Assembly: GCA_018650285.1 (NCBI GenBank) | Contig: JABIGF010000027.1 | Location: 1-64,000, forward strand | Source: Methanobacteriota archaeon | GTDB taxonomy: Archaea > Thermoplasmatota > Poseidoniia > Poseidoniales > Thalassarchaeaceae | Direction: 5' to 3' | Length of the DNA stretch: 64,000 bases | In this document: positions 36,083 through 45,434 of the stretch, in pieces | How the letters are laid out: every line of letters begins with the position of its first letter | Numbering within the stretch: the stretch's first letter is position 1 | Notes under the pieces: model-generated | Told to the model about the DNA's origin: nothing | The model's input: the letters and a program-made list of their open reading frames with translations, nothing else | The model's database searches: none | Made by a program: the position numbers and the translations under genes

Positions 36083-36164
36083 ACTCAGTCGCAGTATGCT
36101 TGTCAACTCGATTAGCAACCATCAAAAGGGGGTGGCCTGTCGGCGGCTCGTTCGGTGATTGATA

Positions 36165-36332
36165 GTGGTCAAGAGAGCAACTATTTGCAATGCGTCAGGC
36201 AGACCTCTCGTTGAGAGAGATTCCACTTCATTCCCATGCCCTAAATGCGGTACTCCTGTGGGTCGTTCTGCTCAGTGCCGAAATCAAGGTGTGCCTTACA
36301 TCTGCGTTTCCTGCAAATTCCAGGGACCTTGA
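36165..36332 (+). CDS. Short zinc-ribbon protein upstream of aEF-1beta
   Basis: A 55-codon frame with cysteines at the positions expected for the small archaeal zinc-ribbon family found next to aEF-1beta: an N-terminal IC, then FPCPKCG, then QCRNQGVPYICVSCKFQGP before the stop. Initiation is probably at GTG (36165); a TTG lies 6 nt upstream, and an in-frame TGA just before it excludes earlier starts. The stop is 10 nt before the aEF-1beta ATG. It is related by pattern to a haloarchaeal small zinc finger; the biochemical role is not established. Confidence 0.8.
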   Translation: MVKRATICNASGRPLVERDSTSFPCPKCGTPVGRSAQCRNQGVPYICVSCKFQGP

Positions 36333-36342
36333 GGTGAAATAC

Positions 36343-36615
36343 ATGGGCGAAGTTGCTATTCGATACAAGATAATGTGCCACCCAGATTCTGAAGTATCTG
36401 CGGATGATATTGCTGCAGGACTATCTGCTATGGAAAATGAAGTTGGTGAAGTTCAAACTGTTGAAACTAAACCTCTTGCCTTTGGAATGATGTTTGTTGA
36501 GGCATACTGTGTTATCCAAGAGGGTGACGGCACTGTTGACAATTTTGAAGATGCTATCAAAGAAATCGATGGTGTTGGTGAAATTCAAGTTCTTGAGATT
36601 GGTCGCTTAATGTGA
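36343..36615 (+). CDS. aef1b: Elongation factor 1-beta
   Basis: The 90-residue archaeal guanine-nucleotide exchange factor for EF-1alpha. It starts MGEVAIRYKIMCHPDSEVS and ends GEIQVLEIGRLM, the compact alpha/beta sandwich of the family, with KPLAFGMMFVEAYCVI in the centre. A longer frame reaches back to 36190, but it runs across the zinc-ribbon gene in another frame. The ATG at 36343 is right for length. It is co-transcribed with the zinc-ribbon gene. Confidence 0.93.
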   Translation: MGEVAIRYKIMCHPDSEVSADDIAAGLSAMENEVGEVQTVETKPLAFGMMFVEAYCVIQEGDGTVDNFEDAIKEIDGVGEIQVLEIGRLM

Positions 36616-36663
36616 TTAATTAGATGGTATTTACCATCATTGCCTTACAATATTGTTTACCCT

Positions 36664-38061
36664 TCACGATTGATGAAGCGGCGCTCTTGTAAATTCTCGA
36701 AGAAGAGTTGTGGCGTAGGTGCCAGGCGGTAAAGTGAATTTAAAATTAATACACGCACCTTCTGGATGCCAACGGTCATGTTCTTTTGGTCCAACTTCCC
36801 AGCGAGTGCTAAGTTCAGAAACATCAACAACGTCTGTAGACTGGAATGAAAAATCTGAGTAAGAACCAGTCAATGCTCTTTTTGTTCCTCTTGTGGTTAA
36901 GCGAGGGATCGCATCAATTACCCAAGTTACATCTTGGAGATTTAGTTTCTTAAGAATTCGTTGCTCAATATCTGCAACTTCCCCCTCAGTTTCAGCAGAT
37001 TCGGTGCCTAGTAGTGTACCAGTAACTGCCAAACGCCCTAATTTACAATTTCTTGTAATTCTATCAATCATATGTTCAGAAACTTTTGCTAATTTTTTTG
37101 TGTCAATTTTTGATGAACTATCTATTGGCCCAACAACATCGCCAACGATTGGTTGTGATATTGAAATTCCTGAACGGATTCTTTCTCCCAAAATGTGATT
37201 GAATGCAAGTGACTGTAGTGAATGGATAGTCATCAATTGTAAATTATTAGGTAAACGTCGGTAAGCCGCAATCCAATCGTCAGGCTTCTTTTTCAATGAA
37301 TAAAGGATATCTCGTTCATATCCTAATTGTTTTGGAATTATTTCTATTGCCCCTTCGACATCGTGGTTCTCTCTCCAATGTTTCCGAAATGTTGCAACCT
37401 CTTCATGTTCGTTTAATCCCTTCATGCCGAGATATGCGTTGACAGCATCCTCCCACTCGCCATTGACTACATGCCGCCCTACGACAGGAGTGACAGGGCG
37501 AGTTGAGCCGAATCTTTGTGGACCAACCCAATTAGGAAAGAAACCGTCACCTAATTTTTCAACTAAGGCGGTGTTTATTTTTTCAACTTCAGCAAGCGCA
37601 TCTTCTTTACTCATAGGTGTACCATCTTTGTTGGCACAACCACGAACAGTAATACTGAATCGGTTATTAGAATGAGAACCCATTGAAAGTTTTTGATGGC
37701 TGCGGCCCAATACCTCGAGTTGCACATCTTTGATATCCACTTCTGAAACTCTTTTCATCGGTGCATCAATGACAAATAATTGTGTAGTAATCGCTCTCTT
37801 ATCTTTGGTTCCAGAGAACCAAATTCTCTTACGAGATATTTTTAGAGATTTAGCAAGCCGATTTACGAATCGGTTTGTTTCCCAATTTTCAAGTGTAATT
37901 CGTGCGACAGTGAAGCGACCCTTTGGATCAAGAGCAGGTGTAGCCCCATCTTCCGTTACGCGGAAATCTGCAACTCTGACTTTGATTAGCCCACCAATGC
38001 CGTCGCCCTTGCAAACCCATTGGTCTAGGCCAAGTTCCGCGGCAATGCCAGCAGAATCCAT
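36664..38061 (-). CDS. truD: tRNA pseudouridine synthase D
   Basis: A 465-residue TruD enzyme that isomerises U13 of tRNAs. The catalytic aspartate is D87 in GTKDKRAIT, preceded by LAKSLKISRKRIWFS. The SNNRFSITVRG segment and NWVGPQRFGSTRP are family motifs, and the long insert (about 230-330) is the TRUD domain. The C-terminal TYATTLLREFTR segment is also typical. It lies 12 nt downstream of rpoL, so the two are likely co-transcribed. Confidence 0.93.
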   Translation of the reverse strand: MDSAGIAAELGLDQWVCKGDGIGGLIKVRVADFRVTEDGATPALDPKGRFTVARITLENWETNRFVNRLAKSLKISRKRIWFSGTKDKRAITTQLFVIDAPMKRVSEVDIKDVQLEVLGRSHQKLSMGSHSNNRFSITVRGCANKDGTPMSKEDALAEVEKINTALVEKLGDGFFPNWVGPQRFGSTRPVTPVVGRHVVNGEWEDAVNAYLGMKGLNEHEEVATFRKHWRENHDVEGAIEIIPKQLGYERDILYSLKKKPDDWIAAYRRLPNNLQLMTIHSLQSLAFNHILGERIRSGISISQPIVGDVVGPIDSSSKIDTKKLAKVSEHMIDRITRNCKLGRLAVTGTLLGTESAETEGEVADIEQRILKKLNLQDVTWVIDAIPRLTTRGTKRALTGSYSDFSFQSTDVVDVSELSTRWEVGPKEHDRWHPEGACINFKFTLPPGTYATTLLREFTRAPLHQS

Positions 38062-38073
38062 GTTCTGCTCGCC

Positions 38074-38334
38074 TCAGGAGAGCTTGATGGTGGAGAACTC
38101 TTTGGCGATATCAGCGCTAATCGCCTTCAAAATCTTTGATGCATCCTTACCTTTCTTTGCACGAAGGTACAATTCTGGGTCATCAAGGCCAGGGTGGCCA
38201 GTGAAGTAGTTTGAATATTCCACGTCTTTGTTTTCATTCAATCGTGTTCTAAAGAGCTGAAGTGCCGTGTGGCTTTCACCAATTAGTCGAATACGGAGTT
38301 CGCTTCCTTCGTTGAGTAGTACCTTGATTCCCAT
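38074..38334 (-). CDS. rpoL: RNA polymerase subunit Rpo11 (L)
   Basis: The 86-residue partner of Rpo3 in the polymerase assembly platform. Match to the Rpb11/AlphaCTD-like fold: LRIRLIGESHTALQLFRTRLNENKDVEYSNYFTGHP, a typical GEDHT-LxNLLR plus HP pattern, then ELYLRAKKGKDA and a long C-terminal helix. The frame extends upstream to 38508, but that would overlap the divergent RND gene. The ATG at 38334 has a GGAG sequence about 8 nt before it and gives the normal length. Confidence 0.88.
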   Translation of the reverse strand: MGIKVLLNEGSELRIRLIGESHTALQLFRTRLNENKDVEYSNYFTGHPGLDDPELYLRAKKGKDASKILKAISADIAKEFSTIKLS

Positions 38335-38439
38335 GTCTATCGCTCCGGCGACTTGGGGACCCATTTTGAACCTTTGGAAAAAAAACACCTTCTTTTCAGT
38401 TCTGTTGCCTTCCCCCTTATCAATGAAATGACGGTGGGC

Positions 38440-38461
38440 GCACCATGAGTGCGGATGGTGC
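38440..38461. promoter_or_regulatory. Hairpin enclosing the RND start codon
   Basis: GCACCAT (38440-38446) and ATGGTGC (38455-38461) are perfect 7-bp arms around 8 nt. The ATG at 38445 lies across the first arm and the loop. Confidence 0.4.
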
Positions 38462-41036
38462 AGTACAGCGCATTCAGCGCTTAACGACTGTATTTGAGAA
38501 GGGTTCACCCGGCATTCTTTTCGGAGCAGTCATCATAACACTCATTTTTGGCCTGTTTCTTTTCCCACTTCCATCTTTTCACACGGACTTAAGCGCCTTT
38601 GCCCCTGAAGGGCCCAATGATGCCGTCGAAGAGAGGATTGGTGATGCATTTGGAAATGAGAGAAAGCCACTTTTTGTTCACGTTGAAGTGGATGATGGCA
38701 GCAATATTTTGTCAATTAGTGCATTGCAACAACAGCAATCTGATTTGGCAGAGATATTGAATTGGTCTGACCAACACGGCCCCCTTATCTCTGAATATGT
38801 TGCAATACCAGATATTATCCAAAGGGGATTAGATGAATCATCGCAGCCGTCACAACTGAGTGATGCAGTAAGTTGGGAGCAATTACTCAACGATACTTTG
38901 GACGAAGGGCAAACTTGCGGCGATGGTGCATCAGATGAAGAATTATTGATGTTGGCTAGTTTTGGCCGAGATGCTTTGTTAAATCGTGATTTGAAATTTG
39001 AGGATACAACTTGCCTTTGGTTGGATTCAAACCGCACAAGCGGCGAAGCAACACCGTCTGCTAGCAGTAATCTCTGGATTCTTTACATCAGACCTGATTT
39101 AGATGATGAACAGAGACAAGTGATGGTCAATGAGTTGCGTCATCAGTTCAATGCGGTGGGTGAAGATGGAGATCTGAACTACGGGATAATTTCTGATGAT
39201 GTGCTGAGTTATGATATCAACGAAGGTACGATTGACAATCTCGTCTGGTTAATCGCAGGTGCACTGCTAGTGGTGGTGGTAATTCTTGCATTTGCGTTCC
39301 GTTCTGTGCGTGGAGTTGTTTTTCCTCTCGCCGCACTTTCGATGGCTATTGTTTGGACTTATGGTGCTTTAGCGGCAATGACGTCAACCTTTTCTGTGTT
39401 ACATGTAGCAGTCGCTCCAGTAGTCTTAGGGCTTGGAATTGATTATTCTATACATCTTCAGAGAAGTTACGAAAGACGTTGTTCTCAGGGCGAGGAGACA
39501 GCACGTGCTTGGGCTTTAGCCATTGACGAACTTTATGTTGCACTTACTTTGACAGTTATTACCACTGTTGCCGCTTTCCTCTCTAATGTTGTTTCGCCTC
39601 TACCACCGGTGCAAGCATTTGGAATGGCACTGGCTTTTGGTGTGGTCTCAGCATTCATCACTTCTACAGTTGTAGTGGGTGCTATGCATACAATGATGGA
39701 GAGAAGTAACCATCGATTTAGGCCTGAAAGCCATTGGGAGAAGTTGAAACAGTATGCACGTGAGGTGGTAATTACTCAACGTAAAACCCAGGCATTTGCT
39801 TTGATTCTTGTTGTGATGTTGACTGTTGGTAGTGTTGTTGCTGCTGCAGCAAAACTTGAAACAGAATTTGATTTATCAGATTTCTTGAATGAAGAAATGG
39901 AAGTCATGCAGGTGCGAAATGAAATTTATGATGCTTACGAAGCAACAGGTTGGAGACCTGTATACATTCTTTCGGAACCGATTGATGGTGCTGATAGAAT
40001 CATTGACGACGCTAGTTTTATAGAAGCGAATAACCAGATGAACCATCGTTTGGAATTGGCGCCGCGTGTAGTAATTCCGTTAGCCGTAGGTGATGGTGAG
40101 GCGATGATAGAATCAGTACACTCAGTATTACGAGATGCCATTGAAGAAGATGCGAATTTTGGTGCTACCTATGGGTTAAGAGTGGTGGGAGATGACCTAG
40201 TTCCAAACGAATACGATACTGGGGATAGTATTGCCGCACTTCTTAATCTCCGTGATAATGATTCAACCGGAGACATGCTTTCAGGAGCATCTTGGGCTGA
40301 CCGAGTCAATAGTGTGGCACATTTCTCGTTTGACCAAAGCAATGGTTGTAGTGACGGCTGTTTACTCTATATGAGGGCCGAAGTAATGATTCAAGTGTCA
40401 AGTAACAGCGAATCAATAGAAGCAGTTGAAGGGTTAGAAAATGTTGTTGCGCAATCTTCAGGGAAGTATGGCGTGCAAGCTTCCATGATTGTTAGTGGAG
40501 ATGCAGTTCGGCTCAATTTAGTATTGAAAGGATTGACAACATCTCAATTGGAATCGACTGCAATTAGTTTGATTGTCTCTACATTGGTACTTTATGTTCT
40601 GACTCGAAGGATAGGTCTCGCAATCATTGTCATTACTCCGGTTGCTATTGCCGCCATTTGGGTTGTAGGTGCAATGGCTTTGTTCAATCTAAATTGGAAT
40701 GTATTGACTGTTATGGTAACAGCCCTGACCATAGGTTTAGGTATTGATTACTCTATTCACGTTTGGCGAAAATTTGAGATTTTAAAAGATAAAATGGATC
40801 CGTGGGAAGCAATTAAGGAGATGCATGCAAGCACTGGCTCTGCCCTCATATTGTCTGCTGGTACAACGATTTGTGGATTCTTGGTTCTTCGTCTTTCACC
40901 GATGCCAGTGGTGCAAGATTTCGGTGTAGTAACTTCTCTGACGGTACTTTTCTCTTTAGTGCTAGCACTTGGTTTGATGCCGTTATTGTTGGCTGCTGAC
41001 AGCACTCTTGAAAACGGCAATGAATCATTAGATTGA
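38445..41036 (+). CDS. RND/MMPL superfamily membrane protein
   Basis: An 863-residue protein with the same two-fold layout as that at 25658 but shorter ectodomains: helix 1 at about 24-42, a loop with several cysteines, a five-helix bundle with VVLGLGIDYSIHLQRSY, a second loop, and a second bundle with TIGLGIDYSIHVWRKF. The paired GxGIDYSIH motifs mark the proton-relay helices of MMPL/Patched-like proteins. Substrate is unknown; isoprenoid or lipid export is plausible. It diverges from rpoL. The first ATG (38445) gives a clean signal-anchor start. Confidence 0.88.
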   Translation: MSADGAVQRIQRLTTVFEKGSPGILFGAVIITLIFGLFLFPLPSFHTDLSAFAPEGPNDAVEERIGDAFGNERKPLFVHVEVDDGSNILSISALQQQQSDLAEILNWSDQHGPLISEYVAIPDIIQRGLDESSQPSQLSDAVSWEQLLNDTLDEGQTCGDGASDEELLMLASFGRDALLNRDLKFEDTTCLWLDSNRTSGEATPSASSNLWILYIRPDLDDEQRQVMVNELRHQFNAVGEDGDLNYGIISDDVLSYDINEGTIDNLVWLIAGALLVVVVILAFAFRSVRGVVFPLAALSMAIVWTYGALAAMTSTFSVLHVAVAPVVLGLGIDYSIHLQRSYERRCSQGEETARAWALAIDELYVALTLTVITTVAAFLSNVVSPLPPVQAFGMALAFGVVSAFITSTVVVGAMHTMMERSNHRFRPESHWEKLKQYAREVVITQRKTQAFALILVVMLTVGSVVAAAAKLETEFDLSDFLNEEMEVMQVRNEIYDAYEATGWRPVYILSEPIDGADRIIDDASFIEANNQMNHRLELAPRVVIPLAVGDGEAMIESVHSVLRDAIEEDANFGATYGLRVVGDDLVPNEYDTGDSIAALLNLRDNDSTGDMLSGASWADRVNSVAHFSFDQSNGCSDGCLLYMRAEVMIQVSSNSESIEAVEGLENVVAQSSGKYGVQASMIVSGDAVRLNLVLKGLTTSQLESTAISLIVSTLVLYVLTRRIGLAIIVITPVAIAAIWVVGAMALFNLNWNVLTVMVTALTIGLGIDYSIHVWRKFEILKDKMDPWEAIKEMHASTGSALILSAGTTICGFLVLRLSPMPVVQDFGVVTSLTVLFSLVLALGLMPLLLAADSTLENGNESLD

Positions 41037-41038
41037 CG

Positions 41039-41674
41039 TTATTCATCTTCAGAGATGAGGTTTTTGATGTCAACTCCTAATTCTCTTGCTACGAGTATTA
41101 GTGCCATCCATACTGTGATTGCGCCAAGTGATTTCCTCTTTCTCTGAGCCCGTCTCATCACCTCTTGTCTTGCTAACTTCGACTCTTTTGATACAAGTTG
41201 TAGGAGCGCGGGGACATCGTAATAATTGGGCTTAGTGGTACCAACTATAGATTTCGTTTCGCTGATATTAGGTGTTTTTTGGGGGACTTCAATTTCTGGT
41301 TCTTCGTCAACGGCATCCTTCGTTTTATGGTCGTCATCAGAGGTGATTATTGCCTTTGATGAATCAAAACCATCTGATTTTCGAGGACAATTTGGTGGTT
41401 CTTCAATTAATCGTTGACGGGGAAACCATCCTAGTGGGACATTTACTCCTGATAATTCAACATTGGTTGTCAATTTGTCATCTACTGATAGTAACCATTC
41501 TTTTTCTAGTAATTTCGCTAGCAATGCTTCTGCATCATGTGGGGCTAACCACCCCAGGTCAAGGCTCCACGTTCGAATTATTGAATCAGCATCAAGGGGT
41601 TCATTGCCCCAAGTTCTCCAAGTCATAGCTAGAAGTTGGCGAATGTCATCTTCTGCTTCAGTCGTCCTATCCAT
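41039..41674 (-). CDS. DUF2240-like archaeal protein
   Basis: A 211-residue protein whose two ends resemble the archaeal DUF2240 family: an N-terminal winged-helix-like part (DIRQLLAMTW ... LDLGWLAPHDAEALLAKLLEKEWLLSVDDKLT, then VPLGWFP) and a C-terminal helical part (VSKESKLARQEVMRRAQRKRKSLG ... VARELGVDI). A charged linker of about 60 residues separates them. The function is unknown; a DNA- or RNA-related role is only a guess. It begins right after the stop of the gene at 41675, so the pair is translationally coupled. Confidence 0.6.
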   Translation of the reverse strand: MDRTTEAEDDIRQLLAMTWRTWGNEPLDADSIIRTWSLDLGWLAPHDAEALLAKLLEKEWLLSVDDKLTTNVELSGVNVPLGWFPRQRLIEEPPNCPRKSDGFDSSKAIITSDDDHKTKDAVDEEPEIEVPQKTPNISETKSIVGTTKPNYYDVPALLQLVSKESKLARQEVMRRAQRKRKSLGAITVWMALILVARELGVDIKNLISEDE

Positions 41675-42286
41675 TCACTCACCTAGCATACGTGCTCCAT
41701 CAAGTACCCACCCGGCGATATGGTCATTACTTCTAAGTGGAACTATTTCGCCTTCATCTGGAGCAAGCCACCAACTGAATGAATGGCGTAGTGTTGAAGG
41801 CATTTTATCTAAGACATATGCGAGGTCGCCTCTTCTTTTACTAATTATCAGTGCGCTATTGGGTCCAAATGATTTGATTTCAGTAAGTCGTGGATATAGG
41901 GTGTCTGTGAGGTAAGTAAGTGACACCTTATTTGGCAACATTATTCGGAGGACAACTTGCTCAGTAACTGAGTGCCCTAACATTATTTCTTTATCTCTAG
42001 AAAAAATGTCAATAGTTGCACGGTCACAACCAACCATTAACAGATCCATTACTTCTTTGTGTGATGTTGCAGCGGCATCAACTTGAACTTCATTATTATC
42101 TTCAATAAATTTTCGTAGTTCACCCAATGGCAATCCACTGTTATTATGTCGTCGGAATTCTATGTGTATTGGGTGTGCCAATAATCGCGGGTCATCAAAA
42201 TCTATTGGGCCAGGCCAAAGGCCGTCTTGTGCCCAAACAAACCTCGCCCTCGTCTGCATCGCTCTTGCCACTTGCTGAAAGTGCAT
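41675..42286 (-). CDS. Hypothetical protein paired with the DUF2240-like gene
   Basis: A 203-residue protein, not recognised. The start at ATG 42286 is preferred to a TTG one codon earlier. It has alternating strands and helices (PIHIEFRRHN, NEVQVDAAATSHKEVMDLLMVGCDRATIDIFS, VVLRIMLPN), faintly reminiscent of a phosphate-binding TIM-barrel half, and ends with SWWLAPDEGEIVPL. The resemblance is too weak to name. It abuts the DUF2240-like gene and presumably works with it. Confidence 0.55.
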   Translation of the reverse strand: MHFQQVARAMQTRARFVWAQDGLWPGPIDFDDPRLLAHPIHIEFRRHNNSGLPLGELRKFIEDNNEVQVDAAATSHKEVMDLLMVGCDRATIDIFSRDKEIMLGHSVTEQVVLRIMLPNKVSLTYLTDTLYPRLTEIKSFGPNSALIISKRRGDLAYVLDKMPSTLRHSFSWWLAPDEGEIVPLRSNDHIAGWVLDGARMLGE

Positions 42287-42399
42287 CAACTATCTGTATT
42301 AATGTTGATACGGAAAAACAAAGGTTGAGAAACCTCTGCGCCCGTCAGGGATTGCAAAGTGGTTGCCTAAAATAGGGTGAGTGGCAAGGAGGGCGTTTG

Positions 42400-43602
42400 A
42401 TGAAGAAGTATATTGCACGTGACCCTAAGACAGGCTTGCCTCTTGCAGCAGGTAAAAGAGATGCATTTGCTCATGTTGATGAGGCATACCGTGCGCCACC
42501 GGGATATTGGGATGCCATCAAGCATTTTGAGATACTTCCATTGTGTTCTGGCGAAATAAAAACTCTTGAAGTTAGGTGGAAAGAGATACCTCAGTTTGCA
42601 ACCCGAGTTGACGCAATAAGGGCATTGCCAAGGATAATGAGAAGTAATCCTGATGAGGTATTGACTCAATTGAAATTGGCTTTAGGGGATATAGACCATG
42701 AAATACGCATTTCAGCCCTATTCTCATTACCATATTGTGCATTAATCGAGGCAGAAGAATTGTTTGAACATTTACAGGAGTTGTTGGATGATGTCAACTT
42801 ATCAGTTCGTGTTGCTGCATCTGTTTGTTTGAAAATCGTTGCACCAGTGTTCCCTTCAGCAACAGATATGATGTTGGCTCAAGAATTGCGTTCGAAAAAT
42901 GCATCAAGAAGGAAGCAAGCGTTCATCGCATTGAAAGATATGTGCAAAGTATGGCCTGACGTGGTTGTAGACCATCTCGATGAAATACTTCGTTTAGACG
43001 ATGAGATGTTGCGTATTGAAGCGGCTAAAATATTAGTGCCTCTTGCTAGAACAAAATCCGCATCTGTTTGGGACCTTATTGGCTGGTCACTTAGTGATGA
43101 TTCAGATAAAGTTAGAACCCAAGCAGCAAGAACTCTTCCAACGTTAGCTAGTATGCATCCACGCATGGCAAAAATTCTGATTGAAAACTCATTATTTGAT
43201 ACATGTTCTGCAGTCAGGAAACCGGCATTGAGGGCACTGAATTCAATGGATGTAAGCGGCTTTAGAATGAACCGTTTGTGTCTTGACGGTGCACGACATA
43301 CCGACCCTGCGATTAGAAGGTCATGTATCTTGATGATGCCCCGGTTATTTACTGAGTCCGAGATGCGAAATGAAGCTGCTGAATTGCTACGTCAAGAGAC
43401 AAGAAAAGACTTGATTGAACTGTTGACTGAACTTGCTCTAGATCCTGAAATTGATGGCGGTGAGGACGAAAAGAACAGATTTTTGGCCAAAGCACCGCAG
43501 GCAACGAATGTTGATGGCACACCTATTTTACCACCGTCAGAATTCATGCCGCAAAAGCAACTTCTAGACACAAAAAAAGACTCAGATAATCAATCCACGT
43601 AG
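42400..43602 (+). CDS. HEAT-repeat protein
   Basis: A 400-residue all-helical protein with repeated amphipathic helix pairs from about residue 55 to 340 (for example DIDHEIRISALFSLPYCALIEA, DVNLSVRVAASVCLKIVAP, EMLRIEAAKILVPLAR, DSDKVRTQAARTLPTLA, CSAVRKPALRALNSM, TDPAIRRSCILMMPRLF). Such D-x-VR-xAA-x-L units are HEAT/ARM repeats that bind proteins. The partner is unknown. A GGAGGG box lies 7 nt before the ATG at 42400. The C-terminus is charged and probably disordered. Confidence 0.75.
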   Translation: MKKYIARDPKTGLPLAAGKRDAFAHVDEAYRAPPGYWDAIKHFEILPLCSGEIKTLEVRWKEIPQFATRVDAIRALPRIMRSNPDEVLTQLKLALGDIDHEIRISALFSLPYCALIEAEELFEHLQELLDDVNLSVRVAASVCLKIVAPVFPSATDMMLAQELRSKNASRRKQAFIALKDMCKVWPDVVVDHLDEILRLDDEMLRIEAAKILVPLARTKSASVWDLIGWSLSDDSDKVRTQAARTLPTLASMHPRMAKILIENSLFDTCSAVRKPALRALNSMDVSGFRMNRLCLDGARHTDPAIRRSCILMMPRLFTESEMRNEAAELLRQETRKDLIELLTELALDPEIDGGEDEKNRFLAKAPQATNVDGTPILPPSEFMPQKQLLDTKKDSDNQST

Positions 43603-43650
43603 TGAATTTAGGATTTTGTCTCGTGCGTCATCATTAAAGAGGGGCGTCAG

Positions 43651-43962
43651 GTGGGCCGCTCGCTGAGTGATATCATGAGTGGAAAATCGGGTGATTGGAA
43701 GGCCGAACAGTTTGAGCGTTTGTGGAACGGCCGCAGTGTGAAAGGGGAGAACCCTGTCAAGGCAGCAAAGTTCCGCCAATACATGCGTGAGCATGTCCGC
43801 CAAAAGATTCCAGATATCAAGTCAGTTAGCCGTCGTCGCCAAGAACGAAAAGAGGGCGCTGGTGTCCACATGGACGAAACCCGCTTCTTCACCAAAGAGT
43901 ACTGCCGCAAGTACTGGATGGGTGAGTTGCAAGAGGAAATTCGCGAAGCCGAGTCCTACTGA
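43651..43962 (+). CDS. Small basic protein upstream of the DEAD-box helicase
   Basis: A 103-residue, strongly charged, mostly helical protein (EHVRQKIPDIKSVSRRRQERKEG, RFFTKEYCRKYWMGELQEEIREAES). Start at GTG 43651 with a GAGGGG-like box about 8 nt before it; an ATG at 43675 is the alternative. It ends 17 nt before the helicase gene, so co-transcription is likely. The basic helices suggest RNA or ribosome contact, but no family is recognised. Confidence 0.6.
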   Translation: MGRSLSDIMSGKSGDWKAEQFERLWNGRSVKGENPVKAAKFRQYMREHVRQKIPDIKSVSRRRQERKEGAGVHMDETRFFTKEYCRKYWMGELQEEIREAESY

Positions 43963-43979
43963 GAAGGACGGTTTAGCAG

Positions 43980-45413
43980 ATGGCTCAAGCGACATTATCT
44001 GGTGTCAAGTTTTCATCATGGGATATTGATGCAGACATTTTAGCTGCAATCAACGAAAAGGGTTGGGATTATGCGACTCAAATTCAAGCAGAAGCAATTC
44101 CACTTGCTCGCGATGGCAAGAATGTGGTAGGTCAAGCACGTACTGGCTCAGGAAAAACAGCAGCATTTGGTATTCCCTGCATTGAGAATACTGAAGCAAA
44201 TGGCATTCCTCAGGCAATCATCATTTCTCCTACTCGTGAGTTAGCACAGCAAATTGCTGAAGAGATGCAATGGTTGCAGGGTGACAAAGGTCTTGGAATC
44301 ATTACCGTATATGGCGGTACAGACATAGATAAGCAAGCAAAGAAGTTAGATGCTGGTGTTGAAATCATTGTTGGCACACCTGGTAGAATTATCGATATGA
44401 CGAAGAGAGGCCACCTAAAACTCGAAAGTATCACAACATTATGTCTTGATGAAGCTGACAGAATGCTTGATATGGGATTTTTCCCAGATATCATTTGGGT
44501 TCTTGAGAAGATGGAGAACCGGAAACAAACAATGTTGTTCAGTGCCACATTTCCTGAAGAAGTACTTGATGCGGCAAATACTTTTATTTCCGATGCCGAG
44601 CATGTAATGTCGGATGATTTAGAAGTTGAAATCCCTGAGATTGAACAATTACATATCCCAATTGGTCGAGCCAACAAATTGTGGGCATTGGGCAGAATAT
44701 TGGTGACAATGAATGATGAAGACCAGATGATGGTTTTCACTAATACCAAGAGAATGGTTGACTTGTTAGTTCAGCGTCTCAACAAATTTAGATTCAATGC
44801 TGCAGGTTTGCATGGGGATATGCCGCAAAATAAGCGTGGCAGAATCATTGAATCTTTCAAAGATGGAGGCGAAAAGGTCCTCATCTGTACAGATGTTGCT
44901 GCAAGAGGAATAGATGTTGATGGTGTGACTATTGTTGTCAATTATGACTTGCCCGATGATGTTGAGAGTTACGTCCATAGAATTGGTAGGACAGGACGAA
45001 TGGGGCGCAAAGGAACAGCATGGTCATTTGTTAGCGGCGAAGATAAAGGACAACTACAGAAGATTTCAGCAACTTGGAATCTCGCTATACCTGAATCAGC
45101 AGTACCTGATTTACCAAAAGGAATGGACCGTGATCCAGTGCGAAAGCAGGCGGATTGGTCAGAAGTCTCAAACAATTTCGGCATGGTTCCAGTCAAAGTA
45201 TCTGTTGGCAAACAACATGGTGCAACCAATCACACCCTTACCAACTGGTTTTCGAATGAAGCAAAGTTGGACCAGTTAGCAATTGGTGAAGTATCAATTG
45301 CAGATGACACTAGTCAAGTAGAAATCCATCTTGACAAAGTTGAAACAGTCATCAAAGTAATGGGTAATAGGCAATGGAATGGCGATTCAGTCACTCTAGA
45401 AATTGCTCGCTGA
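43980..45413 (+). CDS. DEAD-box RNA helicase with DbpA-like RNA-binding domain
   Basis: A 477-residue helicase for RNA remodelling, probably in ribosome assembly. Motifs in order: Q motif (YATQIQAEAIPLA), Walker A GSGKT at 56-60, PTRELA, GTPGR, DEAD at 157-160, SAT at 188-190, then domain 2 with ATDVAARGID-like CTDVAARGIDVDG and HRIGRTGR. The last 80 residues resemble the DbpA C-terminal RRM-like module, which in E. coli DbpA binds helix 92 of 23S rRNA. Length fits this subfamily. It follows the small basic protein gene closely. Confidence 0.92.
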   Translation: MAQATLSGVKFSSWDIDADILAAINEKGWDYATQIQAEAIPLARDGKNVVGQARTGSGKTAAFGIPCIENTEANGIPQAIIISPTRELAQQIAEEMQWLQGDKGLGIITVYGGTDIDKQAKKLDAGVEIIVGTPGRIIDMTKRGHLKLESITTLCLDEADRMLDMGFFPDIIWVLEKMENRKQTMLFSATFPEEVLDAANTFISDAEHVMSDDLEVEIPEIEQLHIPIGRANKLWALGRILVTMNDEDQMMVFTNTKRMVDLLVQRLNKFRFNAAGLHGDMPQNKRGRIIESFKDGGEKVLICTDVAARGIDVDGVTIVVNYDLPDDVESYVHRIGRTGRMGRKGTAWSFVSGEDKGQLQKISATWNLAIPESAVPDLPKGMDRDPVRKQADWSEVSNNFGMVPVKVSVGKQHGATNHTLTNWFSNEAKLDQLAIGEVSIADDTSQVEIHLDKVETVIKVMGNRQWNGDSVTLEIAR

Positions 45414-45434
45414 GTTCATTTTCTATTGGAATAC

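Noticed and set aside
41350-41915. Two overlapping frames on the plus strand opposite 41039-42286
   Set aside because: The minus-strand frames are coupled and one resembles DUF2240. The plus-strand products are low-complexity.
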